DNA from: Phytophthora colocasiae
Lineage: Eukaryota; Oomycota; Peronosporomycetes; Peronosporales; Peronosporaceae
Direction of reading: 5' to 3'
Assembly (NCBI GenBank): GCA_018806915.1
Contig: JAGKQI010000020.1
Span: forward strand, 1 to 64,000
DNA: 64,000 nt
Each line of letters opens with the position of its first letter. The stretch's first letter is position 1. Below are positions 51,473-63,573 of this stretch, piece after piece. The position numbers and the translations under genes were made by a program. Below the pieces are notes generated by a model, which was not told the DNA's origin, ran no database searches, and saw nothing but the letters and a program-made list of their open reading frames with translations.

Positions 51473-52261
51473 TCAGGACTTCGCCCCATATATCAGCTGC
51501 GTCACCCTGCGATCACCTCTGCCAGCCCAGACCACTTCACGTTGCGGATTGCTCTGCCCGTAAATAATCCGGACGACAGCTTGTTCACCTGGTCCAAGTA
51601 TCAGGGTTTCCGGACTCCGGACTTCCAAACGTAATCCCTTCTTCTGCTGGTCGAAAGTTCTTCCGGAAAGCATAACGTTTTCTTCATCAGGAAGTTGGAC
51701 CAGTCCTTCACGAATGCACAACCGCACTCCAGCAGAATACATAAAATCCATTCCAAGCAACACGTCAACACCTTCACCAATATTCGCCACCCAAAGTTCC
51801 AGAATGTAAACCACATTCAAACCCAGGGTAAGTTTCACTTCGGTTCGGGCAGTGATGATCGTCGGGACGCCTCCCAATCCGGATACCCGAAGCTGTTTTC
51901 CAAAATCCAGCTTGAGTTTGAGTCTACGCGCAAGATCCAAACTCAGCATGCTCACGGAAGCTCCGGAATCCAGAAAGATGTCTGTCCTGACATTGCTCAC
52001 TGCACCATGCACCATCGCAACTCTCTTCGACGTCTCCGAACGGTGTTCTTCCCACCATCCGTAACTTTCACCAGGCTTCAATCTGAATTCCATTGGAGTG
52101 TCATCCAGATTGTCAGGATTCCAATCATCCGACCTTTCGAAATCATTGTCATCCGGAAGTTTAGAATCTGGAAGGAGAAAGTCGACATCTTGAGTCACAG
52201 TCATGCATTGATGGTTAACTTGTCGTTTCAACTCTGGACCTACGTACGCTAAGACACACAA
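51473..52261 (-). CDS. Aspartic protease of element B
   Basis: A 262-codon frame. TDIFLDSGASVSMLS is the catalytic loop (D-S-G), VSGLGGVPTIITA the flap region and GVDVLLGMDFMYSAGVRL the second conserved block. The order and spacing fit a retropepsin. It overlaps nothing and is followed in another phase by the linker at 51463. Confidence 0.8.
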   Translation of the reverse strand: MCVLAYVGPELKRQVNHQCMTVTQDVDFLLPDSKLPDDNDFERSDDWNPDNLDDTPMEFRLKPGESYGWWEEHRSETSKRVAMVHGAVSNVRTDIFLDSGASVSMLSLDLARRLKLKLDFGKQLRVSGLGGVPTIITARTEVKLTLGLNVVYILELWVANIGEGVDVLLGMDFMYSAGVRLCIREGLVQLPDEENVMLSGRTFDQQKKGLRLEVRSPETLILGPGEQAVVRIIYGQSNPQREVVWAGRGDRRVTQLIYGAKS

Positions 52262-52314
52262 TTCTGGGGGTTTCTTGAGCCCGGCGCGTTCTGGATCCCC
52301 ATCCAGCGGGCTTC

Positions 52315-53350
52315 CTAGTTTAACGGTTGTTCCCCAGAATCTGCATCTCCATCCAGAAGTTTCTTCCGGATAGCAGTCGGTATATCCAAAGCTCCTTGTT
52401 GAACGAGACTCTTGAGATCCCGAAGGGCCTTCAGCTCTTCACAATGTCCATCGTGATACTTGTTGCAGAAATCACACTGACGCATCCGACAGAATCGCAC
52501 AGGATGGCCCTTTTGATGACAGCGTTCACACTCGATATCTGCCCAACAATCCTCCTTGACATGTCCGAAATTGCGGCAGTTCTCACGTACCTTGCACTGT
52601 AATTCGGATTCCGAAAACCTTGGCGTCTGGAGTCTTGATGCTCCGAAGATTGTTGGTCACCTTGGCGTCCTGAAGGGGATCGGGGCTTCCAGCCTCCCTC
52701 TTGAAGAATCTTGAAGACGGTATCTGAGAGATCATCCATGGTCGGGAGTCCAGAATCTGGATCGCCAGACTTCGTAGACGCAGATGCTTTTGAGGCTTCC
52801 AGAGTCATCTTGTCTTCCTCATCCTGAAAACGGACATGTCGGTCAGGATCTTCAGAGTCAGCGTCACTCTGAGCAGTGTATGCTCTTCCGGATCCGGAAC
52901 GCTTTGGGCGAAACCTCTCACGAGGTACGTTATCCGCCCGGAAATCCCGCTTCGGAGGTGGAGTGTCGTAGTCGTCTTCCAAATTCAGTTCTTCATGTTG
53001 CTTCAGGACGTACTCGACATCTTCCAAACTCCGAAGGCGTTGACCTTGGAGGGTAGTCCGGAGTCTGGAATCCAGAAGCTCTTGCTGAAGGCTTTCAGAT
53101 GCTGCTCACGGAGCTTGGTCGATCCGTCGATCCGGATACCGGCTCTTTCAGCCACCTTGTTCAGGCGGTAATAGAAATCCAACGGCGTCTCATGCTTCTT
53201 CTGAACCATCGTATAGTACCTTTCCGCATCCGAAGTCCTCGCCTTACAGTAGCGCTCCTTGAAAGCCTTCCGGAATCCTTTCCAGTTGCGACGGACCTTC
53301 GGATCCAGATTCGCTCTCCAGTTCCGGACGGCCGGAGACAACTTGAGCTT
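52315..53350 (-). pseudogene. Capsid C-terminal part and zinc knuckles of element B gag
   Basis: The capsid continues in 53353-53003 (SPAVRNWRANLDPKVRRNW, HETPLDFYYRLNKVAERAG), changes phase into 53027-52431 (VEYVLKQHEELNLEDD, then an Arg/Ser linker), and the zinc-knuckle region lies in a third phase ending at 52315 (CRNFGHVKEDC, CHQKGHPVRFC, CDFCNKYHDGHC). The phase changes near 53350 and 53030 are present at the same bases in copy B2 (58873, 58550), so they are inherited, not new damage. Confidence 0.75.
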
Positions 53351-56300
53351 CATCTCGTAGATTTAACGTTATCGGCCCAGCCACCCTGAACGGACATACT
53401 CTGGAAGCGTTCCAGCCAGCGCATCCGAGTGGCCAGCGCCGCCTTCTCATCGAAGTCTTCCAAAGTGCTTGTATTCACGAATGGCTTGAACATGTATGTC
53501 ATCGTCCCTCCGGACTTGGTCGTCGTCACCGCAGGGGTCTTGTCTTTGAACGAACTGCTATCCGAACTTCCGGAATCCGAAGTGCTACTCGATTCGGAAC
53601 TTGGATCCGAAGAACTTGGATATCCTGAAGGGGATTTCCTTCTGGAAGTTCCACCCTTCTCACGCTTGGACGTTGAACCCCGCTTCGACGATCCAGACTC
53701 CTTGGACGAACGCTTCTTCGAGCCATCCTCACCTGAACGCTTCCGGATACCCCGGCTATCGCTTCCAGACGCCTCTCTCCTTCTGGATGTCGATTCCTTC
53801 TTCACCACGAGCGCCTGGGGTGTCGAGGACTTGGCCACTTGAGCTCTAGGGGTCTTGGATTCACGAGTGACCAGTTGGAGAGCTGCCTCAAGCTGTGCGG
53901 CAAAGGCTTCATCTGGATTCCCAACGTCTGTTTTACGAGAACTCAGATGGGATGCACCTCGGGATGCGTTACTGGATACTGGGTACAGAGTCGGATGATG
54001 GGACGCACCTGATTCCTGAGAATCATGATTACGCCCATCTGTCTCAGCTGCGACAGGGGCCTTGGCAGTCACCGATTTCAGGTCGCGAACTTGGGTGGCC
54101 AAAAACTTCTGGACAGCCCTCGCTGCTTCTCCTTCCTTCTTCCGCGCAGACTCCGAGGCTTCGAGTTCTTGCTGAAGCTCCTTCACCTTCGCGTCCTTGG
54201 AGGAGCTCGACTTGGCGGCGGAACCTCGAACTGCTTCCGGGTGCCGCTTGTGAGATTGGTGTCCGGATGACCGAACCTCCAGATTCTTGACTGTCAAGCG
54301 TGAATCCTCGTCAGAGACCAGATCTGGGATCGCTTCCTTCTTCTGGAAGAGTCTTTGAAACTTGGAATCCAGAAGGCGTTCAAGCTTCGCATCCAGACCG
54401 CCTGACATCCTCTCCAGCGCAGACCCTTGCTGATCTTCCATCCTGGCCATGACCTTCTGAAGTTGGAACATGGGATTCAGGGCAACTTGCGTGGATCCAG
54501 AACTGGCGGACTTCGAAGAGCGCTCAGACCTTGCTGAAGTTTCTGGAACTTCACGATCCCAACTCCCAGACTTCTGAATGCCTCGTGATCGAGATGCTTC
54601 TGCAGCCTGGGATTCCTGAAGCATTTCTCGCCTCCTTGAAGATGACTTTGTACGCTTCTTCCTGGGCTTCTCGTGATTCAAGTCTGATCCCTGCGGGACG
54701 TCTTGATCTTCGGCATCCGGGTTCCTGTGGGAAATCTGGAAAGCGATTCCAGAATCCATCGGCGCAGCACTTCCAGATCCCCGTGCGGTCATCGCCATCG
54801 GCCTGAAGGCGGCGAATGGCATATGCGTGCCTGCACTTCTGCTCATCCCGAATCCAGAAGAATCCGAGGTGCTCTCTCTGGAAGTCCGAGTTCCGGAAGT
54901 CGCACTCGCCATTGACTCACTTGATCCTCCGGAAGTCTCGAACATACTGGAGGTACGCGCCGAATTCGTCCTATCAGAAAGACTATGGTACGAAGACATG
55001 TGACTTCCGGATTCCAGATCCGCTTCCAGATTCCGGACTAGCGAAGATGGCACAGACTGCAGGGATGAGGGCGACGGCGACGGGATTGACGACGGCGGTG
55101 GCCGAGGCATCACACGTTGCACTCGCTTCGGCCGGATTTCCTGATAGGTGGGTCCGCGAGGACTCCGAACCTTCCGGAATCCAGATGCCTTCAGTTGTCT
55201 AGTGAAGTCTCGTCCCAGCAGAGATACCTCGTAATCCGACATGAATACACCTTCACCCTGAAATTGGGCTTCCGGATGTACTTGACAAAGTCGTTCCCTT
55301 CCAGTTGCCATCAGGATCCGGGCGTACTCCTGAGCTCGCGTCACTAGTTGTCTCTATTCGATTATCTCCACGACCAATAGCTGCAACATTTCTCCAACAA
55401 CTTGCCGAACCAGATCCGGATGCACTTTGAAAACTCGCGTCCGGAACCATCCAGGCACCAAATTCACAAATCCAAATCCCGCTTCGAAAAGCATTGTCTG
55501 CAGGACTGCGATGCATTCACGAGGTGAAAACTCCTTCGGCGGGATCATGGCACCCTGAAGATCTTGTGTCCTTCCAAATGACCGACGTTGAATCTGGAGT
55601 TCTGAAATCCAGGCGTCCGTCTGAGCTGGCATCAACATCCGGCGGTTCAGGTGTTCCGAAGTCATCAAGGCAGTCTGAATGAAACCTTCAGGATTCAGGT
55701 ATAGTGGCGGCCAATCATATCCGACATCAGGTGCGAAGCTCCTTTCGGAATTGTCACGTTCTTAACGCCTCACTTGTTCAGCCACATATACCTTCATCTG
55801 GATTCCGCTCATCTGGACTTCCGGCGTCCCCGGCGGTGCTTCCGGAGATTCTTCCATTCTGGAATCCGGAATACCAAACCTGGCAGCTTCTTGACGAGGC
55901 GCTTCTGGGGGCGCCGAGAACGGCGGCTCATCAGGATACAATGTTGGCATCCGGATTTCCGGAATCACTGGCAAAGACATGTTGGTATCCTCAAGCACAG
56001 TTTCTTCCTGAACCGGCGACAACGGGCGAGCTTCCTGCTTGACTCGTGGCGACTCTTCTCGAACATCAGGTTCGGCATCTGGATTCGCACCTTCCGGAGG
56101 AGAGTCCTGAACTCCATCCTCCGTAGGGTCTTCGATCTCGACAGCATCACTTCCAACGACCTCAGACTCCTCACCAGCCGTGAACTCCTCCAGACCGGAC
56201 TCGTTCTCGGCTTCCACATCTGGATCACCTTCCGATCCGGACTCTTCTGCATCCGGATCCGACATGGATCCAGATTCCTCCTGCTCAGGGTCGTCGTCTC

Positions 56301-56577
56301 CTTCCGAAATCTCTTCCGAATCACTTCCATCCAGACTTGCGTGGTGCGCTTCCTGAACGGAGGATTCAGATTCTTCTTCCAGATGATCTGATGACTCCTT
56401 CGCCTCTTCGGCAGCCTTTCGCTTCGCAGCGTTGGCCTGACGAGCTTTCTTCATGATAGTATCCAAATCTTCATGCTCTTCAGGCTGCTGCCCCTTCAAC
56501 CGACGCGACGATCTGGATGCCATTCCGCTTCCAGAATCTGCGTCTCCTCCTCTGCGTGCGCTTTCACTTCCAACCAT
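53350..56577 (-). pseudogene. Gag N-terminal and central part of element B, two in-frame stops
   Basis: One phase runs from the ATG at 56577 to 53350 with only TAA at 55764-55762 and TAG near 55354. Order: acidic leader, the LNRRMLMPAQTDAW segment, then a long Ser/Arg/Glu-rich region with a coiled coil (about 54120-54200) and the start of the capsid (LEDFDEKAALATRMRWLERF). The apparent restart at 55344 is GTG, not ATG, so this is one gene with stops. The TAG and the terminal frameshift at 53350 are shared with B2. B' keeps Trp at the TAA position. Confidence 0.7.
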
Positions 56578-56672
56578 CACAACTACGATCAGAAAGTTAG
56601 TTAGCACTCAGAACCCCTGAAACTAATCAAAAAATATATAAAAATAACTCGGTAAAACCCTTTCGGTATCGA

Positions 56673-56690
56673 ATCCGGGCACGCGCACCA
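56673..56690 (-). other. Primer binding site of element B
   Basis: The same 18 bases as at 1111-1128 and 5253-5270, two bases from the LTR. Confidence 0.82.
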
Positions 56691-56692
56691 GC

Positions 56693-58296
56693 TGTGGCGA
56701 GGTGGGTGAACACTTTCCGGACTTTCTGAAAGAAAAACCCGGTCGCCTAGAACATATAGCTGGTGGCCAGTCCGATTCTGGAAGGAAACTTCCAGATGAC
56801 ACTTGAGAACTGGGGTCAGTCTCTACCTTCCGGGATCCAAATGGGTATCCGGAAGGCGGAGTTGGCGTGTGACCTTGTGGTTATCCTCCTTGGTGTCGTT
56901 TGTCTTCGAGTATCCAAAGGGTATCACCAGGTGAGTTACTTTCAGGTGTGATCAGATCCAAAGATCCAAAGTACCAAAAGTACTTCCAAATGCAGTTGGT
57001 TTTCTGGAAGGCAAAAGACTATTAGCAGAGTCCTCTTCCAACAGTTAACCAATACAATACAGAGAGTTAATATGCAAAACACGCAGCCGCTCTTATTCTT
57101 TGTGGCCCTCGAGAGGTGGGCACTCCCAATGCCAGTCGACGGGGTCTACTTCCGGAACACTGACTCAGTTCCGGGACCCTAACAAGCGCACCACTTCCGG
57201 ATAACCACTTGGTTTCCGGAAGACAATATCCAAGATCAGGATATCCAGATGCCTGTATATCCAAATATCCAAAATCCAAATGCAATCTAGACTAGGAATC
57301 CAGATGCAAACGTCCAATCACACAGTAGTTAATTCAATACAGTTCCAAGGGGCCAACTACTAACAACCTCCCAAAACGCAGTTATAATATGAAATGTGAA
57401 TCCTGAATCCGGATTCCAACTGGAATATGAAATAGGAAGATCCCTTCCGGATGCGCCGCCGGATCACTTACCCAACTTGGTCTCGAGCCTTTGGTGGAGA
57501 GTCCCGCGGCGATGTACGCAGTTGACGCGGCCGTACGCTGGCTCAGCTAACTCGAAGCCCACTGACAAGAGGCTGGTCCGCAGTGCTTTGCAGTATCTTT
57601 CAGGAAAACCTTCCAGAAGACCACTTGCGCCCTTGGTGGCAAATTGAACTCTCTGTTATTTATATACAAGTCTTCTGCTAAAGATTCTGCTAACATCTTG
57701 TTTTCACTATAGGAAGCGCACACTCATCAGGAGGCGCGTGTCTCTGGCGCGGAACCCCGAAGAATTCCGGCTAGTGCCGAACACATCCTGGTCGGTCGTC
57801 TTGGTCGGTCGGTCTTGACTTGGCTTGAGTATACTCCGAACCTCAATGTCCATACTGGGTACAAATCAGGCAGGGTCCGGACGCCCTTGGTCATCTGGAT
57901 TCCCGATCCTTGGAATCCGGAAGTCCTCAGTTCAGCACTGGAAGCATGTATCCGGAATACACTTGGTCTGTGTATGGGCGACTGGATTCTTGAGCCCTTA
58001 GCCCTGACTGGAATGGCATCCAGATTCCCGAAATCTGGATCTGGATTCCGGAAGTACGCACCAGGAATTCACTTGGGCACCACATGGTGGACGTGATTCC
58101 TGAATAGTGGACTCCGATCATGGTCGGGCATCCGGATTCTGGAAGTCCGGATTCCGGAAGTCCTAAAGCAATAAGGTGAAAATGTGTTCCACAGCTCAGT
58201 CCCAGGTACTCGATGCCTCAGCCAATCACCTCTCGACATATTGGGTGGCTCTGGGAGGCGGTGTCCAGATAGAAAATTTGAATCCACAGCTTCACA
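56693..58296 (-). repeat. 5' LTR of element B (1604 bp)
   Basis: Uninterrupted counterpart of 28845-30038 plus 42922-43332, with about ten differences. It contains the empty target site of element A at 57884-57891. At 58296 it abuts the capsid region of B2 directly. Confidence 0.9.
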
Positions 58297-61200
58297 GTAG
58301 ACGCAGATGCTTTCGAGGCTTCCAGAGTCATCTTGTCTTCCTCATCCTGAAAACGGACGTGTCGGTCGGGATCTTCAGAGTCAGCGTCACTCTGAGCAGT
58401 GTATGCTCTTCCGGATCCGGAACGCTTTGGGCGAAACTTCTCACGAGGTACGTTATCCGCCCGGAAATCCCGCTTCGGAGGTGGAGTGTCGTAGTCGTCT
58501 TCCAAATTCAGTTCTTCATGTTGCTTCAGGACGTACTCGACATCTTCCAAACTCCGAAGGCGTTGACCTTGGAGGGTAGTCCGGAGTCTGGAATCCAGAA
58601 GCTCTTGCTGAAGGCTTTCAGATGCTGCTCACGGAGCTTGGTCGATCCGTCGATCCGGATACCGGCTCTTTCAGCCACCTTGTTCAGGCGGTAATAGAAA
58701 TCCAACGGCGTCTCATGCTTCTTCTGAACCATCGTATAGTACCTTTCCGCATCCGAAGTCCTCGCCTTACAGTAGCGCTCCTTGAAAGCCTTCCGGAATC
58801 CTTTCCAGTTGCGACGGACCTTCGGATCCAGATTCGCTCTCCAGTTCCGGACGGCCGGAGACAACTTGAGCTTCATCTCGTAGATTTAACGTTATCGGCC
58901 CAGCCACCCTGAACGGACATACTCTGGAAGCGTTCCAGCCAGCGCATCCGAGTGGCCAGCGCCGCCTTCTCATCGAAGTCTTCCAAAGTGCTTGTATTCA
59001 CGAATGGCTTGAACATGTATGTCATCGTCCCTCCGGACTTGGTCGTCGTCACCGCAGGGGTCTTGTCTTTGAACGAACTGCTATCCGAACTTCCGGAATC
59101 CGAAGTGCTACTCGATTCGGAACTTGGATCCGAAGAACTTGGATATCCTGAAGGGGATTTCCTTCTGGAAGTTCCACCCTTCTCACGCTTGGACGTTGAA
59201 CCCCGCTTCGACGATCCAGACTCCTTGGACGAACGCTTCTTCGAGCCATCCTCACCTGAACGCTTCCGGATACCCCGGCTATCGCTTCCAGACGCCTCTC
59301 TCCTTCTGGATGTCGATTCCTTCTTCACCACGAGCGCCTGGGGTGTCGAGGACTTGGCCACTTGAGCTCTAGGGGTCTTGGATTCACGAGTGACCAGTTG
59401 GAGAGCTGCCTCAAGCTGTGCGGCAAAGGCTTCATCTGGATTCCCAACGTCTGTTTTACGAGAACTCAGATGGGATGCACCTCGGGATGCGTTACTGGAT
59501 ACTGGGTACAGAGTCGGATGATGGGACGCACCTGATTCCTGAGAATCATGATTACGCCCATCTGTCTCAGCTGCGACAGGGGCCTTGGCAGCCACCGATT
59601 TCAGGTCGCGAACTTGGGTGGCCAAAAACTTCTGGACAGCCCTCGCTGCTTCTCCCGCGCAGACTCCGAGGCTTCGAGTTCTTGCTGAAGCTCCTTCACC
59701 TTCGCGTCCTTGGAGGAGCTCGACTTGGCGGCGGAACCTCGAACTGCTTCCGGGTGCCGCTTGTGAGATTGGTGTCCGGATGACCGAACCTCCAGATTCT
59801 TGACTGTCAAGCGTGAATCCTCGTCAGAGACCAGATCTGGGATCGCTTCCTTCTTCTGGAAGAGTCTTTGAAACTTGGAATCCAGAAGGCGTTCAAGCTT
59901 CGCATCCAGACCGCCTGACATCCTCTCCAGCGCAGACCCTTGCTGATCTTCCATCCTGGCCATGACCTTCTGAAGTTGGAACATGGGATTCAGGGCAACT
60001 TGCGTGGATCCAGAACTGGCGGACTTCGAAGAGCGCTCAGACCTTGCTGAAGTTTCTGGAACTTCACGATCCCAACTCCCAGACTTCTGAATGCCTCGTG
60101 ATCGAGATGCTTCTGCAGCCTGGGATTCCTGAAGCATTTCTCGCCTCCTTGAAGATGACTTTGTACGCTTCTTCCTGGGCTTCTCGTGATTCAAGTCTGA
60201 TCCCTGCGGGACGTCTTGATCTTCGGCATCCGGGTTCCTGTGGGAAATCTGGAAAGCGATTCCAGAATCCATCGGCGCAGCACTTCCAGATCCCCGTGCG
60301 GTCATCGCCATCGGCCTGAAGGCGGCGAATGGCATATGCGTGCCTGCACTTCTGCTCATCCCGAATCCAGAAGAATCCGAGGTGCTCTCTGGAAGTCCGA
60401 GTTCCGGAAGTCGCACTCGCCATTGACTCACTTGATCCTCCGGAAGTCTCGAACATACTGGAGGTACGCGCCGAATTCGTCCTATCAGAAAGACTATGGT
60501 ACGAAGACATGTGACTTCCGGATTCCAGATCCGCTTCCAGATTCCGGACTAGCAAAGATGGCACAGACTGCAGGGATGAGGGCGACGGCGACGGGATTGA
60601 CGACGGCGGTGGCCGAGGCATCACACGTTGCACTCGCTTCGGCCGGATTTCCTGATAGGTGGGTCCGCGAGGACTCCGAACCTTCCGGAATCCAGATGCC
60701 TTCAGTTGTCTAGTGAAGTCTCGTCCCAGCAGAGATACCTCGTAATCCGACATGAATACACCTTCACCCTGAAATTGGGCTTCCGGATGTACTTGACAAA
60801 GTCGTTCCCTTCCAGTTGCCATCAGGATCCGGGCGTACTCCTGAGCTCGCGTCACTAGTTGTCTCTATTCGATTATCTCCACGACCAATAGCTGCAACAT
60901 TTCTCCAACAACTTGCCGAACCAGATCCGGATGCACTTTGAAAACTCGCGTCCGGAACCATCCAGGCACCAAATTCACAAATCCAAATCCCGCTTCGAAA
61001 AGCATTGTCTGCAGGACTGCGATGCATTCACGAGGTGAAAACTCCTTCGGCGGGATCATGGCACCCTGAAGATCTTGTGCTCTTCCAAATGACCCAGAGG
61101 ATTCCGCTTATCTGGACTTCCGGCGTCCCCGGCGGTGCTTCCGGAGATTCTTCCATTCTGGAATCCGGAATACCAAACCTGGTAGCTTCTTGACGAGGCG

Positions 61201-61677
61201 CTTCTGGGGGCACCGAGAACGGCGGCTCATCAGGATACAATGTTGGCATCCGTATTTCCGGAATCACTGGCAAAGACATGTTGGTATCCTCAAGCACAGT
61301 TTTTTCCTGAACCGGCGACAACAGGCGAGCTTCCTGCTTGACTCATGGCGACTCTTCTCGAACATCAGGTTCGGCATCTGGATTCGCACCTTCCGGAGGA
61401 GAGTCCTGAACTCCATCCTCCGTAGGGTCTTCGATCTCGACAGCATCATCTCCCGACGCTTCTCTTCCAGAATCTTCAGCATCACTTCCGACGACCTCAG
61501 ACTCCTCACCAGCCGTGAACTCCTCTAGACCGGACTCGTTCTCGGCTTCCACATCTGGATCACCTTCCGATCCGGACTCTTCTGCATCCGGATCCGACAT
61601 GGATCCAGATTCCTCCTGCTCAGGGTCGTCGTCTCCTTCCGAAATCTCTTCCGAATCACTTCCATCCAGACTTGCGT
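58297..61677 (-). pseudogene. Truncated second copy of element B gag region (B2)
   Basis: It matches element B from 52781 to about 56340. It lacks about 220 bp relative to B (at 61095), has a 9-bp loss near 59655 and a 2-bp loss near 60385 that breaks the frame, and keeps about 36 bp (61447-61482) that B has lost but B' retains. It begins right at the B LTR and ends at 61677, where a D-family LTR begins. No intact gene remains. Confidence 0.85.
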
Positions 61678-62093
61678 TGCAGCGGGGCTGCGTAGGTGTG
61701 CACCGCACAGAGGAAGTTTAGTTGACTCGTAGAGTCCTGCTTGCAAGGCACTAGCCTTCGGTTCTATACAAGAACCAAGTAGTCCACTAAATACGGGACT
61801 CACAGAGTCAGTGTCCCTATAACAAAGGACTAACACTAACTATGTAAAATGCAAACTGATTTTTATTTATTTTATTGCCCTACTCCTAAATGTAACGGAT
61901 TTCGTATCTAGCATACTAAATCCTAATCAAAATGCAACGTGAGGCTCTGAGGCCATCTACGTATCTACTCGTGTGTGCCACACCCTTATGTACCCACATA
62001 AATGTATCCATGAGTGTCACACACCATTATGTACCCACATAAATGAATCCACGTGTGTCCAACGAGAAACATTCGTGTAACATCCCCGTTACA
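61678..62093 (-). repeat. D-family LTR, copy 2 (416 bp)
   Basis: TGCAGCGGGGCTGCG to CCCCGTTACA, like 8257-8678. The plus-strand bases after it (CTCTCCCCCACCAAG) are the complement of a purine tract, so this is the 3' LTR of a minus-strand element lying to the right. It interrupts B2. Confidence 0.85.
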
Positions 62094-63160
62094 CTCTCCC
62101 CCACCAAGATTCCGGATACCGTATCCGGAAAGTGTAAACACACGACGCGATTATCGGCCGATGGCCACGGCACCATGCCTTGGGCGGAGGGCGCTGTCTC
62201 TCGTGCGTGTTACGCGCCTCCGTACGCGATTCCACTTGGCACACACTTTGGCCCAATGCTTACCAAGCATAGGAGCCTACTGGCTCGAGTCAAGGGACTC
62301 TGTGGGCGTGGGAAGAAGGCCACAGGTGGCGTATCCATGATACTACTGGGTTAGTGAACCACAGGGCAAGCCTTCCAGGCTACCAAAGGTTCCACGAACC
62401 ACACAGCAGTGGGACCCACTCGCTTCACAGTTAATGTGACCCTCGGATGAGCACTGTGTGCCGGGCGTGATGCCCAAGTTGTTTGTCAAGCAGGCGCAAG
62501 CGCCACTATGTGTCACAGACACTGTGCCTTGTGAATACACGTGCTCAGCACAGTCGTAGACACGACAATGAGCATCAGACAGCTAAGCTGTCGCTCTGGA
62601 GGAGCACACCTATCGCCTTATGCTACGCAGCATGCGGGATCAAATGCCTTGGCATCCCTGGCATCCACAGTGCCTCATGACATAATCATACCCATTGAAC
62701 GGCTCTAGCGTCAGGTGATCGGATAGAATCCACTTCCATCACCACTTGTCACTTAGACAAAACGTCATTAAGACGGTCGTTCATCACGAACCCTCTTCGC
62801 TTCATGATCGCGAAGCTCTGGGCCATAGGCCAGTGTCATAGACCCTTGAAACACGCGCGCGAGGCGCATGTAGCTCTACTGCGCTTGCAGTTTGAGCATT
62901 CGATGCCACGTCGACGGCACCGACGTGCTCGCTGCAAGTATTGCAGCTACGGGTCAGAGCCTGAGCTCGGCAACGACCCTGTGGACTCCCACCTAGTGGG
63001 AGGTGCTTGGCACCCGGCGACTCCGTCGCACGCCCACCGGGCGGCTTGACACCGGGTGTGCCCGATCATACGCGTCAACGACGTCGGGGCAATCCTGCCG
63101 TAGTGGCACCTCAAACTCCCACGAGTTCTGTGAGTGAGGGTAACCTCGCCCCAGATACTG
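62094..63160 (-). mobile_element. Short internal region between two D-family LTRs
   Basis: About 1.07 kb with a purine tract at the left and a possible primer site (CTCGCCCCA, ending in CCA) at the right, but no gag or pol motif. The longest frames (about 100 codons) look accidental. This is the structure of a non-autonomous LTR element. Confidence 0.6.
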
Positions 63161-63573
63161 TGCAGCAGGGCTGCGTAGGTGTGCACGGCACAGAGGAAGT
63201 TGAGTGGACTCGTAGAGTCTCGCTTGCAAGGCAGTAGCCTTCGGTTCTATATAAGAACCAAGTAATCCACTAAATACGGGACTCCCACAACCAGTGTCCC
63301 TATTATAAAGGAACTGACACTAATTAAGTAAAATGCAAACTGCTTTTTATTTATTTTATTGCCCTAATCCTGAATGTAACGGATTTAGTATCTAACATAC
63401 TAAATCCTAATCAAAATGCAATGTGTGGCTCTGAGCTAACTGCCAGCAACTGGCTACATATGTGACGTGTGAGAAACACTATGTGTCGTACACAGATATG
63501 TGACGTGTGGCCTCGTTGGTGTATACCACATCAACTGTAGCCAAGGCGCGCAGCGCCGTGTAACCCCGTTACA
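63161..63573 (-). repeat. D-family LTR, copy 3 (413 bp)
   Basis: The same ends as copies 1 and 2. It is followed by CCCTCCCCCACCAAAC, again a complemented purine tract, so it also acts as the 3' LTR of sequence further right. Confidence 0.85.

Larger units (their letters stand above)
28845..58296 (-). mobile_element. Large Gypsy retrotransposon B (about 16.6 kb without the inserted element A)
   Basis: In minus orientation: 5' LTR (58296 to 56693), primer binding site, one long gag frame (to about 52315), protease, RT, RNase H, second RNase H and integrase (to about 46796), then an opposite-strand gene (43795-46625) and the 3' LTR (43332 to 28845, split by element A). The LTRs differ at roughly ten positions in 1.6 kb, so the insertion is fairly recent, yet gag, RT and integrase are all broken. 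No target duplication is visible: the outer flanks are GCAAG and GTAGA. TCCNGA-type words saturate the whole element. Confidence 0.85.

Noticed and set aside
55344..55354. Separate second gag ORF starting at 55344
   Set aside because: The start is GTG and the phase is the same as the upstream frame. It is one gene interrupted by a TAG.
62043..62354. 103-codon frame in the short D-family body
   Set aside because: It begins inside the LTR, has no recognisable motif and no counterpart in the other body.
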